From an uncultured Collinsella sp. (lineage in GTDB: Bacteria > Actinomycetota > Coriobacteriia > Coriobacteriales > Coriobacteriaceae), in NCBI GenBank assembly GCA_900757235.1, contig CAAENB010000067.1, forward strand, positions 1 to 11,282: 11,282 nt of DNA, written 5' to 3'. This document shows, piece by piece, positions 1 through 5,326 of this stretch. Below the pieces are notes generated by a model that saw nothing but the letters and a program-made list of their open reading frames with translations, was not told where the DNA came from and searched no databases. Both the position numbers and the translations under genes were made by a program. Position 1 is the stretch's first letter, and the number at the start of each line of letters is the position of its first letter.

Positions 1-336
1 CCGCGCGGCAAGCGCATCACCAAGATGATGCTCATGTCGGGCGGCGAGAAGAGCCTGACGGCGCTCGCCCTGCTCTTTGCCGTATACCGTACGCGCACGG
101 TGCCGTTCTATGTGCTGGACGAGGTCGAGGCGGCACTCGACGACGCCAACCTGTCCAAGCTCATCGGCGCCCTCGATGTGCTGCGTTCCGATACGCAGCT
201 CTTGGTAATCTCGCATCAGCGCCGTACTATGGAGGATGCTGACGTCCTTTACGGCGTCTCGATGCAAGCCGACGGCGTCAGTCGCGTCGTCTCGCAAAAA
301 CTCGATCGCGAAACCGGAAAGGTCGTGAATGCATAA
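1..336 (+). CDS. smc: Chromosome segregation protein SMC, C-terminal end (5' part outside window)
   Basis: The window opens inside this gene; 111 residues remain before the TAA at 334-336. The fragment is the C-terminal half of an ABC-type ATPase head. It shows the SMC signature motif MSGGEKSLTALALLFA (fragment residues 12-27, Ser13 being the signature serine), the Walker B stretch FYVLDEVEAALDD (residues 36-48, with Asp40-Glu41) and the downstream ISHQRRTM switch-histidine segment. In the whole family this head pairs with the N-terminal Walker A half across a long coiled coil to compact and segregate the chromosome, together with ScpA and ScpB. The stop codon shares its last A with the ATG of ftsY, so the two are probably translationally coupled. 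The head motifs look intact. The start cannot be seen. Confidence 0.95.
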   Translation, partial: PRGKRITKMMLMSGGEKSLTALALLFAVYRTRTVPFYVLDEVEAALDDANLSKLIGALDVLRSDTQLLVISHQRRTMEDADVLYGVSMQADGVSRVVSQKLDRETGKVVNA

Positions 337-1253
337 TGGGATTCTTTGACGCACTCTCGCGCGGACTCGAGCGCAGCCGCGAGGCCCTCAACGAGGTCTT
401 CTACTTTGGCGGCGAGGTCGACGAGGATTTTTGGGAGGATCTTGAGGACACGCTCGTCATGGGTGACATGGGTGCCGAGGTCGCTATTCAGGTCTCCGAT
501 GACCTGCGCGACGCCGCGGCCAAGAAGAACCTCAAGACCGCCCCGCAGCTTCGCCGCGCCCTGGCCGAGCAGCTCGAGGGCCATTTTGTGCCTGTTGAGC
601 GCGACCCGTTTTCCGATACGCCGAGCTGCGTGCTGTTTGTCGGTATTAACGGTGCCGGCAAGACCACCACGGTCGGCAAGATTGCGAGCGCCATGGCCGC
701 CCGCGGCAAGAACGTGGTGATCGGTTCGGCCGACACCTTCCGCGCCGCTGCCATCGAGCAGCTCGATGTGTGGGGCCAGCGCGCCGGCGTCCCCGTCATT
801 AAGCGTGACCGCGGCTCCGATCCGGCGAGCGTGTGCTATGACGTGCTCGACGAGGCCGATAAGCGCGGCAGCGACCTGGTGCTCATCGATACCGCCGGCC
901 GTCTGCACACGAGCCCCGAGCTCATGCGCGAGCTCGCCAAGGTGGTCAACGTGACGCGTAAGCGCGCCGCCAATATGGCCGCCGGCCCCATGCAGGTCTC
1001 GGTCGTGCTTGTGATCGATGCCGCCACTGGCCAGAACGGTCTGAACCAGGCGCTCGAGTTTAACGAGGCGCTGGGCCTGGACGGTATTATCATGACTAAG
1101 CTCGACGGTACGGCTAAGGGCGGTATCGCCATGGCCGTGGCCGAGAAGCTCAAGCTCCCGATTCTGCGCATCGGCGTGGGCGAGCAGGTCGATGACCTGC
1201 AGGAGTTTAATGCAAAAGATTTCTGCCGCGCCCTGGTGGGCGAGTCCAACTAA
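336..1253 (+). CDS. ftsY: Signal recognition particle receptor FtsY (SRP GTPase)
   Basis: FtsY is the membrane-associated SRP receptor. It docks ribosome-nascent chain-SRP complexes at the Sec translocon through a twinned GTPase dimer with Ffh. The 305-residue product has a short N-domain (about residues 1-90) and a complete G-domain: P-loop GINGAGKT (103-110), DTFRAAAIEQL (133-143), DTAGR (185-189), TKLDG (254-258), and the C-terminal GVGEQVDDLQEFNA that marks FtsY rather than Ffh. It lacks the long acidic A-domain of Escherichia coli FtsY, as in many compact FtsY proteins. The amphipathic N-terminus (MGFFDALSRGLERSREALNE) is a plausible lipid-binding helix. The ATG at 336 overlaps the smc stop by one base, which argues for coupled translation; no separate promoter is visible. 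The ffh gene follows after ten bases. Confidence 0.97.
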   Translation: MGFFDALSRGLERSREALNEVFYFGGEVDEDFWEDLEDTLVMGDMGAEVAIQVSDDLRDAAAKKNLKTAPQLRRALAEQLEGHFVPVERDPFSDTPSCVLFVGINGAGKTTTVGKIASAMAARGKNVVIGSADTFRAAAIEQLDVWGQRAGVPVIKRDRGSDPASVCYDVLDEADKRGSDLVLIDTAGRLHTSPELMRELAKVVNVTRKRAANMAAGPMQVSVVLVIDAATGQNGLNQALEFNEALGLDGIIMTKLDGTAKGGIAMAVAEKLKLPILRIGVGEQVDDLQEFNAKDFCRALVGESN

Positions 1254-1263
1254 GGAGTAACCA

Positions 1264-2739
1264 GTGTTTGATTCCCTGAGCGATCGCCTCAACGACACAT
1301 TTGACCGCCTGCGCGGCAAGGGTAAGCTGACCGAGGCCGATATTACTTCGGCCATGCGCGATATTCGCATGGCGCTGCTCGAGGCCGATGTTAACTTTAA
1401 GGTCGTCAAGGAGTTCGTCGCCAAGACCAAGGAGCGTTGCATGACCGCCGAGGTCATGGAGTCGCTGTCGCCGGCGCAAAACGTCGTCAAGATCGTGCTC
1501 GACGAGCTTACCGAGATGCTTGGCTCAACCGAGAGCAAGCTCGTCTTTAGCAACCGCATTCCCAATGTCATCATGCTCGTGGGTCTGCAGGGCTCCGGTA
1601 AGACCACGGCGGCCGTAAAGCTTGCCTACCTGCTCAAGAAGCAGGGCCGCTCCCCGCTGCTCGCCGCGTGCGACGTCTACCGTCCCGCCGCTGCCGACCA
1701 GCTGGCCACGCTCGGTGGCGAGATCGGCGTGCCGGTCTTCCGCGGTGACGGAGCGCACCCGATCGACATCGCAAAGGGCGCCATCCAGGAGGCCGTCGAC
1801 CACCTGCGTGACGTGGTCATTGTCGATACCGCCGGTCGTCTGCAGATCGACGAGCAGATGATGCAGGAGGCAGTCGACATCAAGAAGGCCGTCAAGCCCG
1901 ACCAGGTGCTGATGGTCGTCGATGCCATGACCGGCCAGGATATCGTCAACGTCGTCTCGACCTTTGCCGAGCGCACCGACTTTGACGGCGTGATCATCTC
2001 CAAGCTCGACGGTGACGCCCGTGGCGGTGGCGCACTTTCGGTGCGCCAGGTGACCGGCAAGCCCATCAAGTTTGTGAGCATGGGCGAGAAGCCCGATTCG
2101 CTTGAGCCGTTCTATCCCGATCGCATGGCCAAGCGCATCTTGGGCATGGGCGATGTTGTCGGCATCATCGAGAAGGCCCAGGAGGCGGCTGACGCCGAGC
2201 AGCTCGAGGCTGCCGAGCGTATGCTGCGCGAGGGCTTTACCATGAACGACATGCTCGACCAGATGAAGGCCGTCAAAAAGATGGGCGGCATGAAGGGTAT
2301 CCTGGGCATGCTCCCCGGTGGCCAGCGCGCGCTCAACCAGATGGGCGGTAACCTGGACGAGGGCATCTTCGACAAGAACGAGGCCATCATCATGTCGATG
2401 ACCAAGGAGGAGCGCCTGCGTCCCTCCATCATCAACGGCCAGCGTCGCGCGCGTATCGCCAAGGGCGCCGGTGTGACCCCCACCGAGGTCAATGGCCTTA
2501 TGAAGCAGTGGGGCGAGATGAACAAGATGATGGGCCGCATGCGCACGATGGCCAATCAGGCACAGGCCGGCGGCAAGAAGGGCAAAAAGGGAAAGAAGGG
2601 CAAGAAGATGCGCATGCCCAATATCCCTGGCCTGGACGCTATGGGTCTGGGCGGCATGGGCGGCCTGGGTACGGGCGGTCCCAAGTCCGATATGGAGCTG
2701 CTGCGCCAGATGGAAGCGCAGATGCGCAATAAGAAATAG
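1264..2739 (+). CDS. ffh: Signal recognition particle protein Ffh (SRP54)
   Basis: Ffh binds signal peptides and 4.5S/6S RNA and targets nascent membrane proteins to FtsY. The 491-residue protein has an N-domain, a G-domain with P-loop GLQGSGKT (107-114), DVYRPAAADQL (137-147), DTAGR (188-192) and SKLDGDARGG (246-255), then a methionine-rich M-domain (about 300-430). The M-domain carries GMKGILGMLPG and the RNA-binding helix-turn-helix around 388-403 (SIINGQRRARIAKGAG). The C-terminal tail is unusual: four consecutive GKK units (437-448), then a Met/Gly-rich stretch. The GTG start at 1264 is chosen because GGAG (1254-1257) lies six bases upstream and the protein begins with the usual FDSLSDRLN. 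Unlike the Bacillus order smc-ftsY-ylxM-ffh, no ylxM gene lies between ftsY and ffh, and no rpsP follows. A hairpin terminator lies 24 bases after the stop. Confidence 0.97.
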   Translation: MFDSLSDRLNDTFDRLRGKGKLTEADITSAMRDIRMALLEADVNFKVVKEFVAKTKERCMTAEVMESLSPAQNVVKIVLDELTEMLGSTESKLVFSNRIPNVIMLVGLQGSGKTTAAVKLAYLLKKQGRSPLLAACDVYRPAAADQLATLGGEIGVPVFRGDGAHPIDIAKGAIQEAVDHLRDVVIVDTAGRLQIDEQMMQEAVDIKKAVKPDQVLMVVDAMTGQDIVNVVSTFAERTDFDGVIISKLDGDARGGGALSVRQVTGKPIKFVSMGEKPDSLEPFYPDRMAKRILGMGDVVGIIEKAQEAADAEQLEAAERMLREGFTMNDMLDQMKAVKKMGGMKGILGMLPGGQRALNQMGGNLDEGIFDKNEAIIMSMTKEERLRPSIINGQRRARIAKGAGVTPTEVNGLMKQWGEMNKMMGRMRTMANQAQAGGKKGKKGKKGKKMRMPNIPGLDAMGLGGMGGLGTGGPKSDMELLRQMEAQMRNKK

Positions 2740-2763
2740 GGCTGTAATTCCAGCTTGATATGG

Positions 2764-2797
2764 CAAAGGCCACTCGGAAGTTACCGGGTGGCCTTTG
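2764..2797 (+). terminator. Intrinsic terminator after ffh
   Basis: A 14-bp stem (2764-2777 with 2784-2797, one G-U wobble) with a six-base loop is followed by a T-rich stretch (TTGTTGG, then CTTTGATTGTTGG). It lies just after the ffh stop and before the convergent DUF134-NifX gene, so it would end the smc-ftsY-ffh transcript. On the minus strand the hairpin also forms but is not followed by a T tract, so termination of the opposing gene here is less certain. Confidence 0.85.
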
Positions 2798-2859
2798 TTG
2801 TTGGCTTTGATTGTTGGATTGCGTTCAGCGTCGCGCCCCGAGCTCGCGGTGCCGTGCCG

Positions 2860-3288
2860 TTAGTGGCAGCCGCAGCCCTCGTGGCCCTCGTGCTCGTGAT
2901 GGCCGTGGCAGCTGCAGGACTCGCCATGTTCGTGGGCGTGGTCGTGGTCATGGCCGTGGCAGCCGCACGTGGCCTCGCCGTTCTGTGCGAGCGTGCCGGC
3001 GATAAGGGCCGCGACGCAAGCGTCGCAGCTGCCCTGGGCACCTGCGTATACCGTGATGCCGGCTTGGACAAGCGCGTTGATGGCGCCTCCACCGATGCCG
3101 CCGCAGACGAGCGTGTCCACGCCGCCGTTGGCGAGCAGGCCCGCAAGGGCACCGTGGCCGGTGCCGCCGGTGCCCACGACCTGCTCGTTGAGTACCTTGC
3201 CGTCCTGAATGTCGTAGATCTTGAACTGCTCGCTCCGGCCAAAGTGCATAAAGATGTTGCCGTTGTCGTACGTCGTTGCCACCCTCAT
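2860..3288 (-). CDS. Possible nested product: NifX-type domain plus His/Cys tail from an internal start
   Basis: Inside the DUF134-NifX gene, in the same frame, an ATG at 3288 (residue 113 of the long form) is preceded on the minus strand by AAAGGAGGT (3304-3296). The AGGAGG core lies eight bases from the ATG. This is a better ribosome binding site than that of the long form. Initiation here would give 142 residues holding only the NifX-type domain and the metal-binding tail; free-standing NifX-like proteins of this size are common. The linker between the two domains (ITTTTAAWPAKEV) is low in complexity, as expected if two once separate genes became fused by loss of a stop. Production of the short form is inferred from the sequence alone. 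Confidence 0.45.
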   Translation of the reverse strand: MRVATTYDNGNIFMHFGRSEQFKIYDIQDGKVLNEQVVGTGGTGHGALAGLLANGGVDTLVCGGIGGGAINALVQAGITVYAGAQGSCDACVAALIAGTLAQNGEATCGCHGHDHDHAHEHGESCSCHGHHEHEGHEGCGCH

Positions 3289-3624
3289 GGTGTCGACCTC
3301 CTTTGCTGGCCATGCGGCCGTTGTCGTGGTGATGGGGGAGTATGCGATATTGCCGCCTTCGATGATGAGCGCGCGTCCATTGACCAGCGCGTTTGCCACC
3401 TTGCGATGTGCGCGGCTGCAGATTGCCGCCACCGTGGCGCGGGCAATGCCCATGTGCTGGGCGACATCCTCCTGATTGAGTCCTTCCAGGTCGCAGAGGC
3501 GCAGGACCTCGAGTTCGTCGATCGTCATATCGATGGCGTCTCCGCTGGCTAGGCCGTCAGGGGTAAAGCCGCGATATTCGGGGATGATCCCAACACGGCG
3601 CAATTTCTCGCGTCTTCCTGCCAT
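2860..3624 (-). CDS. DUF134 helix-turn-helix / NifX-type metal-cluster-binding fusion with His/Cys-rich tail
   Basis: The 254-residue protein has three parts. Residues 1-92 match the DUF134 family: RRVGIIPEYRGFTP, then DELEVLRLCDLEGLNQEDVAQHMGIARATVAAICSRAHRKVANALVNGRAL, a helix-turn-helix like sigma-70 region 4. Residues 113-215 match the dinitrogenase iron-molybdenum cofactor (NifX/NifB C-terminal) fold: MRVATTYDNGNIFMHFGRSEQFKIYD and GGTGHGALAGLLANGGVDTLVCGGIGGGA. Residues 220-254 are a tail with 12 His and 6 Cys in 35 residues, as in nickel, zinc or iron-handling proteins. The ATG at 3624 is chosen because GGAGAG lies five bases upstream and DUF134 homology begins there; an upstream in-frame ATG at 3771 would add 49 residues unlike the family and read across the predicted promoter. 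Two palindromes lie in the promoter region. No nitrogenase gene is in the window, so the NifX domain does not imply nitrogen fixation. Inferred role: sensing or carrying a metal or Fe-S cluster and regulating its own gene. The specific function is unknown. Confidence 0.9.
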   Translation of the reverse strand: MAGRREKLRRVGIIPEYRGFTPDGLASGDAIDMTIDELEVLRLCDLEGLNQEDVAQHMGIARATVAAICSRAHRKVANALVNGRALIIEGGNIAYSPITTTTAAWPAKEVDTMRVATTYDNGNIFMHFGRSEQFKIYDIQDGKVLNEQVVGTGGTGHGALAGLLANGGVDTLVCGGIGGGAINALVQAGITVYAGAQGSCDACVAALIAGTLAQNGEATCGCHGHDHDHAHEHGESCSCHGHHEHEGHEGCGCH

Positions 3625-3637
3625 ACACTCTCCAAAT

Positions 3638-3651
3638 CTGACATATGTCAG
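3638..3651. promoter_or_regulatory. Perfect 14-bp palindrome, likely operator (site 1)
   Basis: CTGACATATGTCAG reads the same on both strands. It lies 13 bases upstream of the DUF134-NifX start codon and would cover the predicted transcription start. The adjacent gene encodes a helix-turn-helix protein, so autoregulation is the simplest reading. The binding protein is not shown by the sequence. Confidence 0.6.
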
Positions 3652-3655
3652 TAAT

Positions 3656-3683
3656 AGGATACCGCGCATACGGAACAGCACAA
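3656..3683 (-). promoter_or_regulatory. Candidate promoter of the DUF134-NifX gene
   Basis: On the minus strand TTGTGC (3683-3678) and TATCCT (3661-3656) are separated by 16 bases. Both match the -35 and -10 consensus only partly. The start of transcription would fall near 3649, about 25 bases before the ATG and inside the palindrome at 3638-3651, which fits repression by a protein bound there. Confidence 0.4.
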
Positions 3684-3690
3684 GGTATTT

Positions 3691-3704
3691 TTGGCATATG
3701 TCAG
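3691..3704. promoter_or_regulatory. Second, imperfect copy of the palindrome (site 2)
   Basis: TTGGCATATGTCAG matches site 1 at 12 of 14 positions, and its right half is identical. The centres of the two sites are 53 bases apart, about five helical turns, so dimers bound at both would face the same side of the DNA. Site 2 lies just upstream of the candidate -35 of the minus-strand gene and about 100 bases before the thyA -10. Confidence 0.5.
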
Positions 3705-3770
3705 AAAAAGCAAAAGTGGCCAGCTTCTGAATGCGAAGCCGTGCTGCCGTGCATTGCGTGTGCCGACCCA

Positions 3771-3788
3771 AGTGTCCAATCCGACACT
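3771..3788. repeat. Inverted repeat AGTGTC-N6-GACACT upstream of thyA
   Basis: Two perfect six-base arms (3771-3776 and 3783-3788) flank six bases and overlap the expected -35 region of the thyA promoter. The size and position suit a dimeric regulator's operator. No regulator can be named. Confidence 0.4.
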
Positions 3789-3800
3789 GCGCGCCTGGTC

Positions 3801-3806
3801 TACAAT
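3801..3806 (+). promoter_or_regulatory. Candidate -10 element of the thyA-folA operon
   Basis: TACAAT matches five of six bases of the -10 consensus and lies 34 bases before the thyA ATG, leaving a leader of about 28 bases that ends in AGGAGGG (3831-3837). No good -35 hexamer is visible at 16-18 bases; instead an inverted repeat (3771-3788) sits in that place. Confidence 0.5.
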
Positions 3807-3840
3807 AAAAATCGCTTATAGGCGACTGACAGGAGGGTCA

Positions 3841-4689
3841 ATGAGCAAGGCTGATCAACAGTTTGTAACCATGTGCCGCGATATTCTGGACCATGGCACC
3901 ACCACCGAGGGCCAAAAGGTCCGTCCGGTGTGGGAGGACGGCACCCCTGCCTATACCATTAAAAACTTTGGCGTTACGGCACGCTATGACCTGCGTGAGG
4001 AGTTTCCGGCGCTTACCCTGCGTCGTACGGCCCTCAAATCTGCCATGGATGAGATCCTATGGATCTATCAAAAGAAGTCCAATAACGTGCATGACCTCAA
4101 CAGCCATATTTGGGATGAGTGGGCTGACGAGACCGGCTCCATCGGTAAGGCCTACGGGTATCAGATTGGGCAGAAGAGCCATTATGCCGAGGGCGATTTC
4201 GACCAGATGGACCGCGTTCTGTACGACCTTAAGAACACGCCGTACAGCCGCCGCATTATGACGAATACCTATGTGTTTAGCGATTTGTCCGAGATGCACC
4301 TGTATCCGTGCGCCTACAGCGTGACGTATAACGTGACGCAGCGCCCGCAGGATGACAAACCGACGCTCAACATGATTCTCAACCAGCGCAGCCAGGACAT
4401 TTTGGCCGCGAACAACTGGAATGTGTGCCAGTACGCCATCTTGCTGATGATGGTCGCGCAATCGGTCGATATGATTCCCGGCGAGCTGCTACATGTGATT
4501 GCCGATGCCCACATTTACGACCGTCATGTCGATATCGTCCGCGAGCTTATCGAGCGTCCGCAGTTTGCCGCGCCCAAGGTAACGCTTAACCCCGATGTGC
4601 ATGACTTCTATGCGTTTACGACCGACGACCTGATCGTCGAGGGTTATGAGCACGGCCCGCAGGTCAAGAACATCCCCATTGCGGTGTAG
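3841..4689 (+). CDS. thyA: Thymidylate synthase ThyA
   Basis: ThyA methylates dUMP to dTMP using methylenetetrahydrofolate and releases dihydrofolate. The 282-residue product is the usual length. Visible landmarks are the dimer-partner arginines in SRRIM (136-140), the catalytic cysteine Cys157 in HLYPCAYSVTYNV, RSQD (183-186), the active-site asparagine segment NNWNVCQY (191-198) and HIYDRH (224-229). The Cys environment (PCAY rather than the PCH of Escherichia coli) resembles Bacillus subtilis ThyA. The NNWN segment in place of LGxPFN, one residue longer, resembles forms I recall from Clostridia; both look like a known subfamily and not a defect. The ATG at 3841 is chosen because AGGAGGG (3831-3837) lies four bases upstream; the frame is open back to 3691 but that stretch holds the promoter. 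The DHFR gene follows at once. Confidence 0.96.
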   Translation: MSKADQQFVTMCRDILDHGTTTEGQKVRPVWEDGTPAYTIKNFGVTARYDLREEFPALTLRRTALKSAMDEILWIYQKKSNNVHDLNSHIWDEWADETGSIGKAYGYQIGQKSHYAEGDFDQMDRVLYDLKNTPYSRRIMTNTYVFSDLSEMHLYPCAYSVTYNVTQRPQDDKPTLNMILNQRSQDILAANNWNVCQYAILLMMVAQSVDMIPGELLHVIADAHIYDRHVDIVRELIERPQFAAPKVTLNPDVHDFYAFTTDDLIVEGYEHGPQVKNIPIAV

Positions 4690-4698
4690 GTGACGCGC

Positions 4699-5217
4699 AT
4701 GACGTGTAAGCTTTCTGCCATTGTCGCCGTGTGCGATGACTGGGGCATTGGGTGCGAGGGCGACATGGTGGTGTCCAATCGCGCCGACATGCGCCATTTT
4801 GTGGCGTGCACCAAAGGGTGCCCGGTTATTATGGGACGCAAGACCCTGCTGAGTTTTCCCGGTGGGCGTCCGCTCAAGAACCGCCGCAATATCGTGCTCA
4901 CGCGTGACGAGAGCTTTGCTGCCGAGGGCGTCGACGTGGTGCATAGCGTCGACGAAGCGCTCGCCGTGGTCGCCGATGAGCCCGTTGCGTGGGTGATCGG
5001 CGGTGGCGAGGTGTATCGTCAGTTTTTGCCGTGCTGCGTGGAGGCCGAGGTCACGCATAACCACTGCGTCCATCCCGTGGACACGTACTTTCCCGACTTG
5101 GACGCCGATCCCGCGTGGGAGATTGCGCGGCGTGGCGGGGTTGCCACGATTGCCTCGGGCGAGGGTGACGAGGGTCTCGATTATGAGTTCGTGACGTATC
5201 GTCGCGTTGAGGCATAA
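4699..5217 (+). CDS. folA: Dihydrofolate reductase
   Basis: DHFR reduces the dihydrofolate made by ThyA back to tetrahydrofolate with NADPH, so the pair forms a closed cycle for dTMP supply. The 172-residue product has LSAIVAVCDDWGIG at the N-terminus, the proton-relay acid as Asp30 in NRADMRHF, VIMGRKT (43-49), GRPLKNRRNIVLTRD (56-70) and the NADPH-binding VIGGGEVY (99-106). The position of the conserved tryptophan in the usual PW pair (Trp22 of Escherichia coli) holds Val25. The ATG at 4699 is preferred because AGGTG (4688-4692, overlapping the thyA stop) lies six bases upstream; a GTG at 4690, directly after the thyA stop, would add three residues and lacks its own ribosome binding site. 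The gene is co-transcribed with thyA. Confidence 0.93.
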   Translation: MTCKLSAIVAVCDDWGIGCEGDMVVSNRADMRHFVACTKGCPVIMGRKTLLSFPGGRPLKNRRNIVLTRDESFAAEGVDVVHSVDEALAVVADEPVAWVIGGGEVYRQFLPCCVEAEVTHNHCVHPVDTYFPDLDADPAWEIARRGGVATIASGEGDEGLDYEFVTYRRVEA

Positions 5218-5259
5218 ATCGCCTGGCGTGAACGGTATCATCGGGTTGATTGAATGCAT

Positions 5260-5282
5260 GGGGCGGCGCTTAGCGTCGCCTC
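5260..5282 (+). terminator. Possible weak terminator after the thyA-folA operon
   Basis: GGCGGCGC (5262-5269) pairs with GCGTCGCC (5273-5280) over a three-base TTA loop, with one G-U wobble and two further closing pairs. Only CGTTT follows, so the T tract is poor. It could slow or end transcription from folA, or sit in the leader of the next gene. Confidence 0.4.
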
Positions 5283-5285
5283 GTT

Positions 5286-5294
5286 TGGTATAGA
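5286..5294 (+). promoter_or_regulatory. Possible extended -10 before the RNA methyltransferase gene
   Basis: TGGTATAGA has the TGn extension before TATAGA (four of six bases of consensus). Transcription would begin near 5301, giving a leader of about 26 bases with AAAGAAGG (5303-5310). No -35 is recognisable. If real, this promoter rules out the upstream ATG at 5294 as the start of the next gene. Confidence 0.25.
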
Positions 5295-5326
5295 TGTGCT
5301 GTAAAGAAGGGTGCGGGCTGGCTGCT

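Noticed and set aside
249..1607. A 452-codon open frame on the minus strand across ftsY and the start of ffh, and a similar one at 1525-2766
   Set aside because: Both are antisense to intact, well-recognised genes and encode His/Leu/Ala-rich sequence resembling no family. Long antisense frames are common opposite GC-rich genes.
2860..2964. The repeated His-Gly codons as a DNA repeat or CRISPR-like array
   Set aside because: The repetition follows from a low-complexity His/Cys coding tail in frame; there are no regular spacers or direct repeats of constant length.
2860..3288. Nitrogen fixation capacity suggested by the NifX-type domain
   Set aside because: This fold is widespread outside nitrogen fixers, and no nif gene is in the window.
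2755..3552. A 265-codon plus-strand frame opposite the DUF134-NifX gene
   Set aside because: Its Val/Ala-rich sequence mirrors the His/Gly codons of the real gene. It starts in the ffh terminator and resembles no family.
3625..3771. Longer start for the DUF134-NifX protein at 3771
   Set aside because: The extra 49 residues do not resemble DUF134, there is no ribosome binding site, and the segment contains the promoter and palindromes.
4310..4440. ThyA as defective because PCH and LGxPFN motifs are altered
   Set aside because: The catalytic Cys, RSxD, Asn and HIY motifs are present. The altered spots look like those of Bacillus subtilis ThyA and of a clostridial-type subfamily.
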